A stretch of 40,641 bases of DNA. Origin: Prochlorococcus sp. AG-355-N16. GTDB lineage: Bacteria > Cyanobacteriota > Cyanobacteriia > PCC-6307 > Cyanobiaceae. The DNA lies in NCBI GenBank assembly GCA_003278545.1, contig QCEF01000010.1, positions 1-40,641 of the forward strand, written 5' to 3'. Every line of letters starts with the position of its first letter. Position 1 is the stretch's first letter. Shown piece by piece: positions 6,801 to 16,737 of this stretch. A program made the translations under genes and the position numbers. The notes under the pieces are model-generated. The model saw nothing but the letters and a program-made list of their open reading frames with translations, had not been told where the DNA came from and made no database searches.

Positions 6801-7031
6801 TTAATTTGGAGTTTCTGTTTTTAATGCCAGTGCATGGATAGCCTCTGAAGCTAATTCTTCTTTCAAAGCCGAATATACTAACTGGTGTTGTTTAACTAAT
6901 GATAATCCATTGAATTCAGATGCGATTACAGTTACTTGCAAATGATCATTTCCCTTAAGGTTTTCAACAAAAACTTGGGAACTTGGGATTTTTTTAGTGA
7001 TTAATTTAATAACTTCTGTTTTTGTAATCAT
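6801..7031 (-). CDS. bolA: BolA family protein
   Basis: The 76-residue product has the BolA core: HLQVTVIASEFNGLSLVKQH followed by QLVYSALKEEL and the IHALALKT end, with the His residues seen in BolA cluster ligation. BolA proteins bind CGFS glutaredoxins and coordinate a [2Fe-2S] cluster between them, linking iron status to regulation or cluster delivery. The glutaredoxin gene follows with a 3-base gap, so the two partners are almost certainly cotranscribed. The start at 7031 gives the usual family length. Confidence 0.92.
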   Translation of the reverse strand: MITKTEVIKLITKKIPSSQVFVENLKGNDHLQVTVIASEFNGLSLVKQHQLVYSALKEELASEAIHALALKTETPN

Positions 7032-7043
7032 AGTAAATTTTAA

Positions 7044-7571
7044 TTAACCTTTGTATTTTGTCTCAACAAATCCTAGTTGGATCAATCTTTCATAAGCTTC
7101 TTTACCTTCAGGGCTATTAGGTGACATTATTCTAATTGTTTCAATAAGAAGGGGTACTGCAACCTCAGGCTTTTCAGTTTTTATATATAAAGAAGCTAAT
7201 CTCTCATTTGATTCTGCCAAAATTTGTAATGTTTGCTTTCCTTTCCTTTGCATTTCATTTGGGATTCTCGCATCAATTCCTTTGAAGGATGAATTTAGAT
7301 CAGAATAAAAAGACGCGAGTTGCTTTGCTAATTTTCTAGCATCTAAATAAAAATCCTTAGCTTTTTCAAAATCCCCATTTTTAATATATTTATCACCTTC
7401 TTTTAAAAAATATTCAACGTTTAAGATGGAAAGCTTTTTACTCTCATTTGAGAGTACTCTGAAGTCTTTTGGATTCTTTATTTCTGCATGAGCTTCATTT
7501 TTGTAAGTAACATTTCCAAAAAATATAAATAAAATTGGGATTAATTTTAAGAATTTCATTTTCTTTTTCAA
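7044..7571 (-). CDS. Exported helical/TPR-like protein (175 aa)
   Basis: Not recognised by name. A signal peptide is clear: a basic start (MKKKMK), a hydrophobic core (LIPILFIFFG) and a probable AHA|E cleavage site after residue 29. The mature part is helical. GDKYIKNGDFEKAKDFYLDA (about residues 58-77) fits one TPR-like hairpin, and RLASLYIKTEKPEVAVPLL fits a second, so it is probably a small scaffold in the periplasm or thylakoid lumen. It sits 12 bases upstream of bolA on the same strand and 31 bases downstream of a plsC-like gene. The partner is unknown. Confidence 0.72.
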   Translation of the reverse strand: MKKKMKFLKLIPILFIFFGNVTYKNEAHAEIKNPKDFRVLSNESKKLSILNVEYFLKEGDKYIKNGDFEKAKDFYLDARKLAKQLASFYSDLNSSFKGIDARIPNEMQRKGKQTLQILAESNERLASLYIKTEKPEVAVPLLIETIRIMSPNSPEGKEAYERLIQLGFVETKYKG

Positions 7572-7602
7572 TTATTAAAACACATAGTAACTTATTGCAT
7601 AT

Positions 7603-8277
7603 TCATCTACCTATATTTTTTAATGCTTTTTCTTCCTCTAGAGTCATTTTTTCATTTAGAAATTTATTAAAGTCCTTGATAGTAAAGTTTGAGTAATTAT
7701 TAATTGGTATTGGTTTTCCAAAGGATAAACAAAATTCGCCCCTAAAGTTCGGAGGTATTTTGCTATAAGCTATTCCAATTGGAATAATAATAATAGAGGT
7801 TGTTTTTTTGCTGGCTAATTTAGCTAATCTATATAGCCCTTCTTTTAGAACTAATTTTTTTCCATATCTATTAATCTTTCCTTCAGGGAAAACAACTAGC
7901 TGTTCTCCTTTTTCTATAAGATCAATTGCATATCTTAAAGCTGAGAGAGATGGCGATAATTGATTTATTGAAAAACATCCAAGTCTTTTTAAAAACCAAC
8001 CTTGTATTCCTCTCATTTCGGATTTAGTAACCATAAATCTACAATCCTTTTTTGTTACCCTTCTACCTATCGCCATTGTGAGTATTAAGCCGTCCCATCT
8101 TGATCTGTGGGTTGGAGCTAGAATGATAGAGGAATTTATGGGAATCGAAAAACCATTTTTTAATATTTTCTTTTTTCTAAAAAAGAATCTCAAAACAACG
8201 TCCTGAGTAACGAACATTGCAATAAACCCCAATACAGGGTTTATTTTATGCCAAATATCTAATGAATTCTTCTTCAA
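7603..8277 (-). CDS. plsC: 1-acyl-sn-glycerol-3-phosphate acyltransferase-like protein (PlsC family)
   Basis: The 224-residue product shows acyltransferase motif I as H57-R-S-R-W-D62 (the HX4D catalytic pair) and motif III as F130-P-E-G133, with a hydrophobic N-terminal stretch (about 12-33). The family moves an acyl group from acyl-ACP to lysophosphatidic acid to make phosphatidic acid at the membrane. That supplies the substrate for CdsA (35452-36309). The family includes enzymes with other acceptors, so the substrate is inferred. It is transcribed leftward, divergent from pdxJ over a 100-base spacer. Confidence 0.85.
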   Translation of the reverse strand: MKKNSLDIWHKINPVLGFIAMFVTQDVVLRFFFRKKKILKNGFSIPINSSIILAPTHRSRWDGLILTMAIGRRVTKKDCRFMVTKSEMRGIQGWFLKRLGCFSINQLSPSLSALRYAIDLIEKGEQLVVFPEGKINRYGKKLVLKEGLYRLAKLASKKTTSIIIIPIGIAYSKIPPNFRGEFCLSFGKPIPINNYSNFTIKDFNKFLNEKMTLEEEKALKNIGR

Positions 8278-8377
8278 GTTCTATTTACTATATATTAATA
8301 ATTTAAGTGGTTGCCTTTTTTTATTAGCTATTATTGGGCGGTTACTAGATTGTCTAGAAACTAAGATTTTCAAAATT

Positions 8378-9094
8378 ATGGCTACTTTAGGAGTAAACAT
8401 TGATCATATTGCAAATGTAAGGCAAGCAAGGAAAACTGTCGAGCCTGACCCTGTGCAATTTGCTTTTTTAGCTGAATTAGGAGGCGCAGATTCCATAACG
8501 GTGCATCTCAGAGAAGATAGAAGACATATACAAGATAGGGACGTATTCCTTCTGAAAGAGACTATAAAAACAAAACTCAATTTAGAGATGGCTGCTACAG
8601 AAGAAATGTTAGAAATTGCCAAAAAAATCCTCCCCGATTACGTAACGCTTGTACCTGAGAAAAGAGAGGAAGTTACTACTGAAGGTGGGTTGGATTTAAA
8701 AAGTAATGTGCAATACCTTAAGAAGGCTGTTGGGAATTTAAAGGATTCAAATATAGAAGTAAGCGCATTTATTGATCCTCTTGGTGAACAGATAAATTAT
8801 TCCAAAGAAATAGGCTTTGATTTTATAGAATTACATACAGGAAAATATGCTGAACTATCGGGATCTGAACAATATAAAGAGCTCCAAAGGATTATAGAGT
8901 CTACACATTTAGCAAATGACCTTGGATTAGTTGTTAATGCTGGTCATGGCTTGAACTACAATAATGTTAAAAAAATTGCATCAATTAACAATATGAACGA
9001 GTTGAACATAGGTCATAGTATTGTTGCAAGGGCTTTAGCGATAGGATTAGAAAAGTCTGTACGTGAAATGAAGTCTCTTATCACATCAAATTAA
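8378..9094 (+). CDS. pdxJ: Pyridoxine 5'-phosphate synthase
   Basis: The 238-residue TIM-barrel enzyme starts with the family signature [15 protein letters not shown] (residues 4-18). It continues with [47 protein letters not shown] and VNAGHGLNY. It condenses 1-deoxy-xylulose 5-phosphate with aminoacetone phosphate to form pyridoxine 5'-phosphate, the last specific step of the DXP-dependent vitamin B6 route. PLP enzymes in this window that would use the product include LysA and the Orn/Lys/Arg decarboxylase. Full length. It heads a tight rightward run through ycf54 and recC to recD. Confidence 0.97.
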   Translation: MATLGVNIDHIANVRQARKTVEPDPVQFAFLAELGGADSITVHLREDRRHIQDRDVFLLKETIKTKLNLEMAATEEMLEIAKKILPDYVTLVPEKREEVTTEGGLDLKSNVQYLKKAVGNLKDSNIEVSAFIDPLGEQINYSKEIGFDFIELHTGKYAELSGSEQYKELQRIIESTHLANDLGLVVNAGHGLNYNNVKKIASINNMNELNIGHSIVARALAIGLEKSVREMKSLITSN

Positions 9095-9102
9095 ATTTCA
9101 AA

Positions 9103-9420
9103 ATGACAACATACTTTTTCGTTGCGGCAAGTGAAAAGTTTTTAACAGTTGAAGAACCACTTGATGAAATTTTGAAAGAGAGGATGAGGAACTATAAAGA
9201 AAATAATAAAGAAATAGATTTTTGGCTCTTAAAAAATCCATCATTTTTACAAACCACCCAATTTGCTGATCTAAAAGCAAAAATCCCATCTATCCCAGCA
9301 GTTGTTTTATCGACTGATAAAAAATTTATAACTTTCTTAAAGCTTCGTTTAGAGTTTGTTGCTGTGGGGGAATTCGAATGTCCTAATGCAGAAATAATTG
9401 ATCCATTTAAAGTTGAGTAA
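9103..9420 (+). CDS. ycf54: Ycf54-like protein of the Mg-protoporphyrin monomethyl ester cyclase
   Basis: The 105-residue product matches the Ycf54 pattern: MTTYFFVAASEKFLTVEEPLD at the start, then ILKERMRNY, KEIDFWLLKNPSFL, FITFLKLRLEFVAVGEF and a short IIDPFKVE end. Ycf54 is needed for the aerobic oxidative cyclase (with AcsF/CycI) that makes the fifth ring of chlorophyll, by stabilising or assembling the enzyme at the membrane. The gene starts 8 bases after pdxJ and ends 17 bases before recC, so it is probably cotranscribed with genes of unrelated function. AcsF is not in the window. Confidence 0.9.
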   Translation: MTTYFFVAASEKFLTVEEPLDEILKERMRNYKENNKEIDFWLLKNPSFLQTTQFADLKAKIPSIPAVVLSTDKKFITFLKLRLEFVAVGEFECPNAEIIDPFKVE

Positions 9421-9437
9421 TATAACCATCTAGTAAA

Positions 9438-12400
9438 TTGCTCAATCTTTATAAGTCAAATAAAATTGAAGTAATTAGTGCGCTCCTAGCAGAGGAAATA
9501 AAAATATGTCCTCCGCCTATAAATGAGAAATTAGAAATAGTAGTCCCCAATTACTTTTTGGGGAATTGGTTACGTGAACAAATAACTATTAAAAACAAAA
9601 TAAGTGCACTTTATGAATTTAAGACAATATCAACGTATACCGAATCTTTATTGACAAATTTTTTCCCTGCAATTGATATGAGCGCATGGAATTTTGATTC
9701 AATTAAATGGAGCATTATTGATTCCTTGGAAGAATTAAATAGCTTTAAAGAATCATTTCCGCTTAGAAATTGGATTAATAAATATTTGGATAATAAAAAG
9801 ACAATTGATAGAGATATATATAATTTAACAAAAAAGATCACGAATAATTTTATTGATTATCTGATTTTTAGACCTGAAATGATTGCTCAATGGAATAGAT
9901 ATGAAATTAATTCATCTAATCTATTTAAGAATTTAAACTCAGATCAATTTTGGCAACCTATTTTATATAAATTATTAGAGGAAAAGATATCTGAAAAGCC
10001 ATCATGTTTATACATGATTGAAGTAATAAAGAATTTAAGAAAAATTAAAAAAATTCAATTTCAATTACCAAATCAAATTTATATTTTTTCAGATAATAAC
10101 TTATCTAAACTACATATTAATTTTTATTCAGAACTTTCGAAATTTATTGAGGTAAATTTGTATTTATTATCTCCTGGAGAAGATTTATGGAATAGAATAA
10201 ATTGTCTTGAAGGTAATTTGGAATTTGATGATAATGAAAGTAAATTGAATTTGTATAATACAAATATAGAGAAAATATTTGGTAAATTTGGAGCAAATTT
10301 TCAGAAATTAATTGATGAAAATATTTATACAGAAGGTATAAATTTAAAAAATAATCTTATTTATCTGGATCCAACAACTAATTTTCATAATAAGAAAGAT
10401 ATTCCTCTTCTCAATCAAATACAAAAAAGACTAATTGATAATAATAGCGTTGATTTTATTGTAAGTGAAAGGGATGATTCAATATTACTTTGTGAGCATT
10501 TTAATCAGAATAGTCAATTTGAATATTTAAGAAATAAAATTATAGAAATAATAAATTCTTGCGAGAATATTAAATATAGTGATATTGCTGTTTTATCTCC
10601 ACAAACTAATTTAATTAAACCTTATCTAAGGTTCATCTTTAATAATGAATTAATTAATGGTGAAAAGATACCTTATTTTTTTATTGATGAGGATAATTAT
10701 GACTCTTTAGGCATTTATGAATTTCTAATTGACATCACTGAAATAGCAAGTGAAAAAATTACACTTGAAAAAATAGATTATATTCTTTCGAAAAAAGTAA
10801 CTCAGAACATTTTTGATTTCAATATTATTGAGAAGGATGAAATTATTTTCTTACTTACCCAAGCCGGTTTCCATTGGGGATTAGATGATAAAGAAAGATT
10901 AGGTGAAGAGAAAAATACTCTAGATTGGTGTATAAATAGAATTACTTTAGGCTTAATTTATGACAAAGAAGTAAATTTAAAAACTTTTAATTTAAAACCA
11001 TTTAGCTATAAAAATATAAGTTTGGATTTGAATAAATGGGTAAAAATATTAATCTATTTAAAAAAATATATTAATTTGATAAGGGGATCTTTTTCTTACT
11101 CGAATTGGGTTGAAAAGATAAAGTTTATATTAAAAAGTATTGCTGATTTTAATGATAATTTCAATTTAGAAATAAGTGAAATAAATAGAATTCTTGATAA
11201 TCACGCAATACCTTTAATACCTGATGATCTTATCTTGTTAAAAGTTTTTAGAGAAATATTAATTTCTTACATAAATAAAGTTAAATATCAAATCAAATCA
11301 CGAGTCAACAAGATCCTAGTAAGTGATATTGAGAATTCAAGGCATATTCCACATAAGTTTATCTTCCTAATAGACATGAATAGTGTTAATTATCCAAAAT
11401 TACCAAAGAGTGAAAACATTAATTTATTAAAAAACAAATATCATTTGGGTGATCCATCTGTTTTTGAAAGAGAGAAATATGCATTTCTGGAGTTGTTAAT
11501 TGCTTGCAGAGATAAATTTATAGTTTCTTGGGTAAAAAATGATAAAGACAATAAAAAATTAGATGTTTCTTTTCCTATAAAAGAGTTAATTTCTTTTTTT
11601 GATAGTTTCTTAAACCAAAACCAAAGAGAACTAATAATTAAAGATTCTGAATTAAATAAAAATGAAATAATTGATCTTGATAAATCTAAGATTGTTAAAA
11701 GTAATTATTCTTTAATAGAAGATATAAATTGGAATGAAAAAAAATCTGATATTAAAAATTACAAATTATCAGAATTGATTTATTGGTTCAAGACTCCACA
11801 AAAATATTGGCTTAATAAAAACAATATTTCTCCGAAGGAAATATTTATTCATCATCCAGACGAGGAGTATTTAAGCAATCTGCAAAAGTCGCAACTAATT
11901 ACAAAAATAATCCAGCAAGTAGAGATTGATAATCATAATATTATTGATGATTTAAATGAATTAAATATTAATGATCAATTGGCTGAAAATGGTATTATTA
12001 TGGCCAAAAATAGTATTTTTACAAAAGAAAAAGAAATCAAAGACTTATTAAGCAGTCTATCTGCAAGTTTGAGTCAACATAATAAGATTAATAAAATCTA
12101 TGTTAAGTTAAATGCGAATAAAGAAGAATATTTAATCTCTGATGACACCGTAATTGAATTAATTAATGGGAAGTTAAGTTTAAGTCGTTTGACTGAGGCT
12201 TGGATAAAATTACTTTTTATTTCTTCTTTAAAGAGAAATATAAAAAGGACTAAAGTAATTTTTAGAACAGAAAATAATTATAAATCGAAAATTATTCAAT
12301 CACCTGGAGTAACTGAATCAAATCTAATTTTGGAGGAGTACATAAATATTTTTAAAAATTATTCTGAAAATTGTTTACCTCTTCCTCCAGAAAGTGCTTA

Positions 12401-12620
12401 TAAATATGTAGAAGCAAAAATAAAATCAAAAAATGAAAAAAAAGCTTTTAAAGATAAATGGATTGGTAATAAAAATTTTTCTAAAGGAGAAAGAGATAAT
12501 ATCGAAATGAAAATGTGTTTTGGTAATGAAAAAGAACCAGATTTCTTTCTTGGAAATAATAATTTTGATCAATTATCATACAGATTATATGGTCCTCTAA
12601 TTAAAGCATTAAAGAAATAA
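9438..12620 (+). CDS. recC: Exodeoxyribonuclease V gamma subunit (RecC)
   Basis: The 1060-residue product is the Chi-scanning, structural subunit of RecBCD, near the usual length (E. coli about 1120). The N-terminus (LEIVVPNYFLGNWLREQI) fits the start of the inactivated helicase domain. Residues about 635-720 (RHIPHKFIFLIDMNSVNYPK, then GDPSVFEREKYAFLELLIAC) match the conserved RecC C-terminal block. Helicase Walker motifs are absent, as expected. The start is a TTG at 9438. It is Asn/Lys/Ile-rich, as expected of this genome. recB and recD follow, separated from recC by one small methyltransferase gene. The complex repairs double-strand breaks by unwinding and degrading DNA ends and then loading RecA. 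Confidence 0.9.
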   Translation: MLNLYKSNKIEVISALLAEEIKICPPPINEKLEIVVPNYFLGNWLREQITIKNKISALYEFKTISTYTESLLTNFFPAIDMSAWNFDSIKWSIIDSLEELNSFKESFPLRNWINKYLDNKKTIDRDIYNLTKKITNNFIDYLIFRPEMIAQWNRYEINSSNLFKNLNSDQFWQPILYKLLEEKISEKPSCLYMIEVIKNLRKIKKIQFQLPNQIYIFSDNNLSKLHINFYSELSKFIEVNLYLLSPGEDLWNRINCLEGNLEFDDNESKLNLYNTNIEKIFGKFGANFQKLIDENIYTEGINLKNNLIYLDPTTNFHNKKDIPLLNQIQKRLIDNNSVDFIVSERDDSILLCEHFNQNSQFEYLRNKIIEIINSCENIKYSDIAVLSPQTNLIKPYLRFIFNNELINGEKIPYFFIDEDNYDSLGIYEFLIDITEIASEKITLEKIDYILSKKVTQNIFDFNIIEKDEIIFLLTQAGFHWGLDDKERLGEEKNTLDWCINRITLGLIYDKEVNLKTFNLKPFSYKNISLDLNKWVKILIYLKKYINLIRGSFSYSNWVEKIKFILKSIADFNDNFNLEISEINRILDNHAIPLIPDDLILLKVFREILISYINKVKYQIKSRVNKILVSDIENSRHIPHKFIFLIDMNSVNYPKLPKSENINLLKNKYHLGDPSVFEREKYAFLELLIACRDKFIVSWVKNDKDNKKLDVSFPIKELISFFDSFLNQNQRELIIKDSELNKNEIIDLDKSKIVKSNYSLIEDINWNEKKSDIKNYKLSELIYWFKTPQKYWLNKNNISPKEIFIHHPDEEYLSNLQKSQLITKIIQQVEIDNHNIIDDLNELNINDQLAENGIIMAKNSIFTKEKEIKDLLSSLSASLSQHNKINKIYVKLNANKEEYLISDDTVIELINGKLSLSRLTEAWIKLLFISSLKRNIKRTKVIFRTENNYKSKIIQSPGVTESNLILEEYINIFKNYSENCLPLPPESAYKYVEAKIKSKNEKKAFKDKWIGNKNFSKGERDNIEMKMCFGNEKEPDFFLGNNNFDQLSYRLYGPLIKALKK

Positions 12621-12623
12621 AAA

Positions 12624-13097
12624 ATGTCTAAATTTCAGCTAAAAAATTTTTTTAAAACTGCTTATGATCTAATGCTTGTTTTTTTACAGTTCTTGATTAT
12701 TATTCTTCATTTTTTTCAATGGGAATTTCTTCTACAAAAACAAATAATTCAAAAAAGTCCTTTTTCTTATTTCCTGGGTATTTTAATTATCATAATCGCT
12801 TTCATAATAATGTTAGTTTCAATTAAAGACTTAGGTAGAAATTTATCCCCTTTCCCAAGACCTATAAAGAATAGCAATCTAGTTACTTCTGGTATTTATC
12901 GATTTACGCGTCATCCTATGTACTATTCTTTAATATTTATTTCCATTGGAGTTTTTATAATAAAATTATCTATTTATTATTTATTTTTGACAATAAGTTT
13001 AGCTTTAATAATTAAACTTAAGATTGCCCTGGAAGAGAAATATTTAATGAATAAATTTAAGAATTACTTACTTTATAAAAATGAGGTCAAAGTTTAA
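12624..13097 (+). CDS. Membrane methyltransferase, isoprenylcysteine carboxyl methyltransferase/PEMT-like
   Basis: The 157-residue protein has several hydrophobic helices (about 14-32, 45-64 and 100-135). The family signature is present: GRNLSPFPRP, then LVTSGIYRFTRHPMYYSL (RHPMY near residues 96-100) and the C-terminal LEEKYLMNKFKNYLLYKNEV block. These form the SAM-binding and catalytic region of the ICMT/PEMT-like fold. The natural substrate in bacteria is generally unknown; isoprenoid-, lipid- or small-molecule-directed methylation is possible. It begins 3 bases after recC and ends 12 bases before recB, so it is embedded in the recC-recB-recD run. No link to DNA repair is evident from the sequence. 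Confidence 0.85.
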   Translation: MSKFQLKNFFKTAYDLMLVFLQFLIIILHFFQWEFLLQKQIIQKSPFSYFLGILIIIIAFIIMLVSIKDLGRNLSPFPRPIKNSNLVTSGIYRFTRHPMYYSLIFISIGVFIIKLSIYYLFLTISLALIIKLKIALEEKYLMNKFKNYLLYKNEVKV

Positions 13098-13109
13098 TTT
13101 AATAAAGAA

Positions 13110-16100
13110 ATGGATATTAATCAAATTAAATTAGATAATAAGTTTAAATTAGTAGAGGCAAGTGCAGGAACTGGTAAAAGTTTTACTTTGGCTCATATAG
13201 TTTTAAGAAATGTTTTGGAGAAAAAAGTTAAACCAGATGAGATACTCTTGCTAAGTTTTACAAAAAATACTTGTTCTGAATTAAGAGATAAAATACTTTC
13301 GAGATTTCATAATTTAAAATTATATTTGCAAAGTCATAATAAAAGTAAGATAGATAATACTCTTATTGATTGGTATCTAAATTTTAAGGATAAAGACAAA
13401 TCTAAAGAAAAAATAATTTCCGAAATTGATAATTTTATAAATCAATTCTATAAGTTAAAAGTAACTACCTTCCATGCTTTTTGTAATAATATTATTGATG
13501 AATATAGTATTGGAATAGGTGTAACTCAAGATCCATATATTGAGAATAATATTGATACTTTGTATAAAGATGTAATAGATAATTTATGGATTGATGATTT
13601 TCTGAATCTTAATCATGAGCTTATTTCAGCAGTCAACAAAAAAAAAATAAGTTCTAGATTTGGAAGTATGATCAATAAGTCATTTTTTGTAGAAATTTTA
13701 AAAAATATAGATCAAGAAAATATCTGTAAATTTCAAATAAATAATAAATATAAGATTATTGATTTAAATAATTATTTTAATAAATATTTTTATTTAAATT
13801 GGAACGAGTTTTGTTTTGAATGGAATAAGAATGGTAAGGAATTATTTTTACAACTCATAGAGTTGGGAAAATTAATTAAGGAGAGTGGTGGGAAAAGTCA
13901 AATATATGCTGCAAACCCAAGAAATGATAAGTTTAATCAAATAAATTCTTGGATTGAAGAGATTAACAAAAGGCTTAATTCTAAAAATGTTATTGATTTT
14001 GTATATGACATTTCTAAGGATGATCTTTTATCTAAATATTTTTACATTGAAAATATATCTAAAGAAATTAATAAACATAATCTAAAATTAGATTTTACTA
14101 AATTTGATTTATTACAAGATAAAATTTATAAAATAAAAGAAGGTTTCTTTACTGAATTTGTAAGAATATTTACCCAATTAGCTTATATAAAATTAATCGA
14201 ATTAAAGAAAAGTTTTTCTATTTTCAACTTCAATGATCTTATAAAGACTGTAGAAAATTCATTTTTAGATTCGGAAATTAGTAATAGTAATACTCTATCT
14301 AAAATTCAAAAAAGATTTAAATGTGTTTTAGTTGATGAGTTCCAAGATACAGATATTACTCAGTGGAATTTAATAAAAAAGTTTTTTAATACAAAAAATC
14401 ATTTTTTACTTTGCGTAGGTGATCCAAAACAAGCGATTTACAAATTTAGAGGTGGAGATATCGAAACTTACTTAGATGCAAGATCTAATGCAATCGAAGT
14501 TTTTAGTCTTACAGATAACTATAGATCCTCAAAAAAGTTAATCCATGTTCTTAATAAACTTTATAAGAATGGACTTAAACAATCAAAACTAAACTATAGT
14601 AAATTAACCTCAAGAATTAATGAAAATATTAATCCTGAATTTAAATTTAAGGATGTATTTGAAATTGTAGAATTTTCAAAAAAAGAGACTGATATAGAGG
14701 ATCTTGTAACTCATTACATAGTTAACTTTATTTTAAATAATAAAGAAATTGATATTAATAAAATTACGATTCTTACATTAAATAATTCGCAATGCTTAGA
14801 TTTAAAAAAAAAATTAAGTCAGTTTAACCTCCCATGCAAAATTCAAAATAAACAAAATATTTTTGATACAGAAGCAAGTTCTCTAATATTTTTATTCATT
14901 GAATGTTTATTAAATCCAAGTTCTTTAAAAAATATAACTTTGCTTGCTACTTCAAAGTTTGTCGAAATAAAATTAAAAGATTTACTTGATATTGGAATTA
15001 GTAATAATTTAGAAATTTTAATTAATAAATGCATTACTTGGTCCGAAGAACTAAAAGAAAAAGGTTTTTTAAACATTGTTAATGAACTACTTATAAATTA
15101 CAAGTCATCCTCGATTATTCAAGATTCAGATTTAATTTCAAATTTATTTCAACTTTCAGAAATTGTTGAAATAGAATTAACAAATAATGAATTTGATCTC
15201 AATATAGTCTTCAACTGGTATAAAAATCAATTAGATCATATTTTAAGAATTTCTACTGGAGAAGATTTTTTAACGAAAGATTATAATCTTCAAAATGGAA
15301 TAAATCTTTCTACCATTCATAGTAGTAAGGGCCTCGAATTTGAAATAGTCCTATGTCCATATCTCTCAATTATTTCAAATAAGTCATATAAAATTAAAGG
15401 ACCTCTTTGGAAATCAAATATTGATGGAAATATATACATTAATATTTCTAATAATTATGAGAAGGTTGAAAAATTTAAATTAATAGAAGAAGAAGATTTA
15501 TTTAAAGAGAGTGAGAGGTTAATTTATGTAGCACTTACAAGGAGCAAATATAAACTTATTGTTTTTAATGATTTAGAGGATACAAATAATATTTTAAATA
15601 ATGATTTACTTAATAATTTGGAAAATATCAATATGTATAAGTCTTCTTTTGAAGTCAGGATAGAAAAAGAGAAAATAAAAGCAATTTTTTCTAAGTTCCA
15701 AACCAACCGATTGAATAATAATCTTTGGAAAATCGATAACTTTAATAAAAAAATATCTAATGTATTTAATTCTGATCAATTTATTTCTTATTCAAGTTAT
15801 TCTTCTTGGATACGTAAAGATAAAAATATTGATGCATTCATTAATCAATATAAGGATTATGAAGATAATATATCAATTATCAAAGATTCTGATTTTAAGA
15901 ATTCAAAGAATTATCCTAATTATTTTTCTTATCCAAATCCCTTAAGTGAATTTCCAAAAGGAAATATTGCTGGGACTTGCCTGCACAAAATAATAGAACG
16001 ATTTGAATTTAGAAACGATAATAATCAAGAGTTAATTGATTTAATTATTGAGGAATTGAACTTTCATCAAATCGATACTTCTTTAGCTTTTAAAGTAAAA

Positions 16101-16736
16101 GATGCGATTTTAAGAATCATAAATATATCTTTAGGAAGTGAATTACAAAATAAGAAACTAGTTGATATACCAAATGAATACTTAATTAAGGAACTCAAAT
16201 ATGATTTAACCCTATCTTATGAAGGTAGAAATATTAATTCTAATGATATATCAAATTGCTTTTTTTTAGATCAGGAATATGAATTTGGTGAAGGATATGC
16301 AAATAAAATAAATGATCTTCAAATTATGAATAAAGGCTTTCATTCAGGATGTATTGATTGCGTTTTCCCTGTAGGAAATAAATTAGAAGATAGTAAATGG
16401 TGGGTAATTGATTGGAAAAGTAATTTGATTTCTGGTAGTGATAATAGTGATTGTTTACCAAGAAACTATAACTATGAAAACATGAGAAATGAAATGATTA
16501 AACATCATTATCCATTGCAATCTCATCTTTATTTATTAGCTTTGCATAGATTATTAAAGTGGCGACTTAAAAATTATCAACCACATAAACATCTAGGAGG
16601 ATATATTTATTTGTTTTTAAAGGGATTACCAGATTTTGAATTATTTGAAAAATCAAAGTCTGAAGATATATCTCCAGGTGTTTTTATAAGCAAAGCACCT
16701 TTAAAAAGAATTAATTATTTAGATAACCTTTTTTAG
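13110..16736 (+). CDS. recB: Exodeoxyribonuclease V beta subunit (RecB), helicase-nuclease
   Basis: The 1208-residue protein is full length. UvrD-type helicase motifs are in order: Walker A ASAGTGKS (residues 17-24), VDEFQDTD (about 407), GDPKQAIYKFRGGD (about 438), TIHSSKGLEFE (about 735) and YVALTRSKYK (about 805). The C-terminal nuclease domain is intact, with H in GTCLHKIIERF (about 959), Asp in GCIDCVF (about 1080) and Asp/Lys in VIDWKSN (about 1099), the local form of the RecB DYKSN motif. It is a 3'-5' helicase and the only nuclease of the complex. A one-base gap precedes recD. Confidence 0.97.
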   Translation: MDINQIKLDNKFKLVEASAGTGKSFTLAHIVLRNVLEKKVKPDEILLLSFTKNTCSELRDKILSRFHNLKLYLQSHNKSKIDNTLIDWYLNFKDKDKSKEKIISEIDNFINQFYKLKVTTFHAFCNNIIDEYSIGIGVTQDPYIENNIDTLYKDVIDNLWIDDFLNLNHELISAVNKKKISSRFGSMINKSFFVEILKNIDQENICKFQINNKYKIIDLNNYFNKYFYLNWNEFCFEWNKNGKELFLQLIELGKLIKESGGKSQIYAANPRNDKFNQINSWIEEINKRLNSKNVIDFVYDISKDDLLSKYFYIENISKEINKHNLKLDFTKFDLLQDKIYKIKEGFFTEFVRIFTQLAYIKLIELKKSFSIFNFNDLIKTVENSFLDSEISNSNTLSKIQKRFKCVLVDEFQDTDITQWNLIKKFFNTKNHFLLCVGDPKQAIYKFRGGDIETYLDARSNAIEVFSLTDNYRSSKKLIHVLNKLYKNGLKQSKLNYSKLTSRINENINPEFKFKDVFEIVEFSKKETDIEDLVTHYIVNFILNNKEIDINKITILTLNNSQCLDLKKKLSQFNLPCKIQNKQNIFDTEASSLIFLFIECLLNPSSLKNITLLATSKFVEIKLKDLLDIGISNNLEILINKCITWSEELKEKGFLNIVNELLINYKSSSIIQDSDLISNLFQLSEIVEIELTNNEFDLNIVFNWYKNQLDHILRISTGEDFLTKDYNLQNGINLSTIHSSKGLEFEIVLCPYLSIISNKSYKIKGPLWKSNIDGNIYINISNNYEKVEKFKLIEEEDLFKESERLIYVALTRSKYKLIVFNDLEDTNNILNNDLLNNLENINMYKSSFEVRIEKEKIKAIFSKFQTNRLNNNLWKIDNFNKKISNVFNSDQFISYSSYSSWIRKDKNIDAFINQYKDYEDNISIIKDSDFKNSKNYPNYFSYPNPLSEFPKGNIAGTCLHKIIERFEFRNDNNQELIDLIIEELNFHQIDTSLAFKVKDAILRIINISLGSELQNKKLVDIPNEYLIKELKYDLTLSYEGRNINSNDISNCFFLDQEYEFGEGYANKINDLQIMNKGFHSGCIDCVFPVGNKLEDSKWWVIDWKSNLISGSDNSDCLPRNYNYENMRNEMIKHHYPLQSHLYLLALHRLLKWRLKNYQPHKHLGGYIYLFLKGLPDFELFEKSKSEDISPGVFISKAPLKRINYLDNLF

Positions 16737-16737
16737 A

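Noticed and set aside
14843-15706. Leftward frames inside recB (for example 14843-15076, 15524-15706)
   Set aside because: They lie fully inside recB, are Ser/Phe/Leu-rich antisense shadows and have no independent motif.
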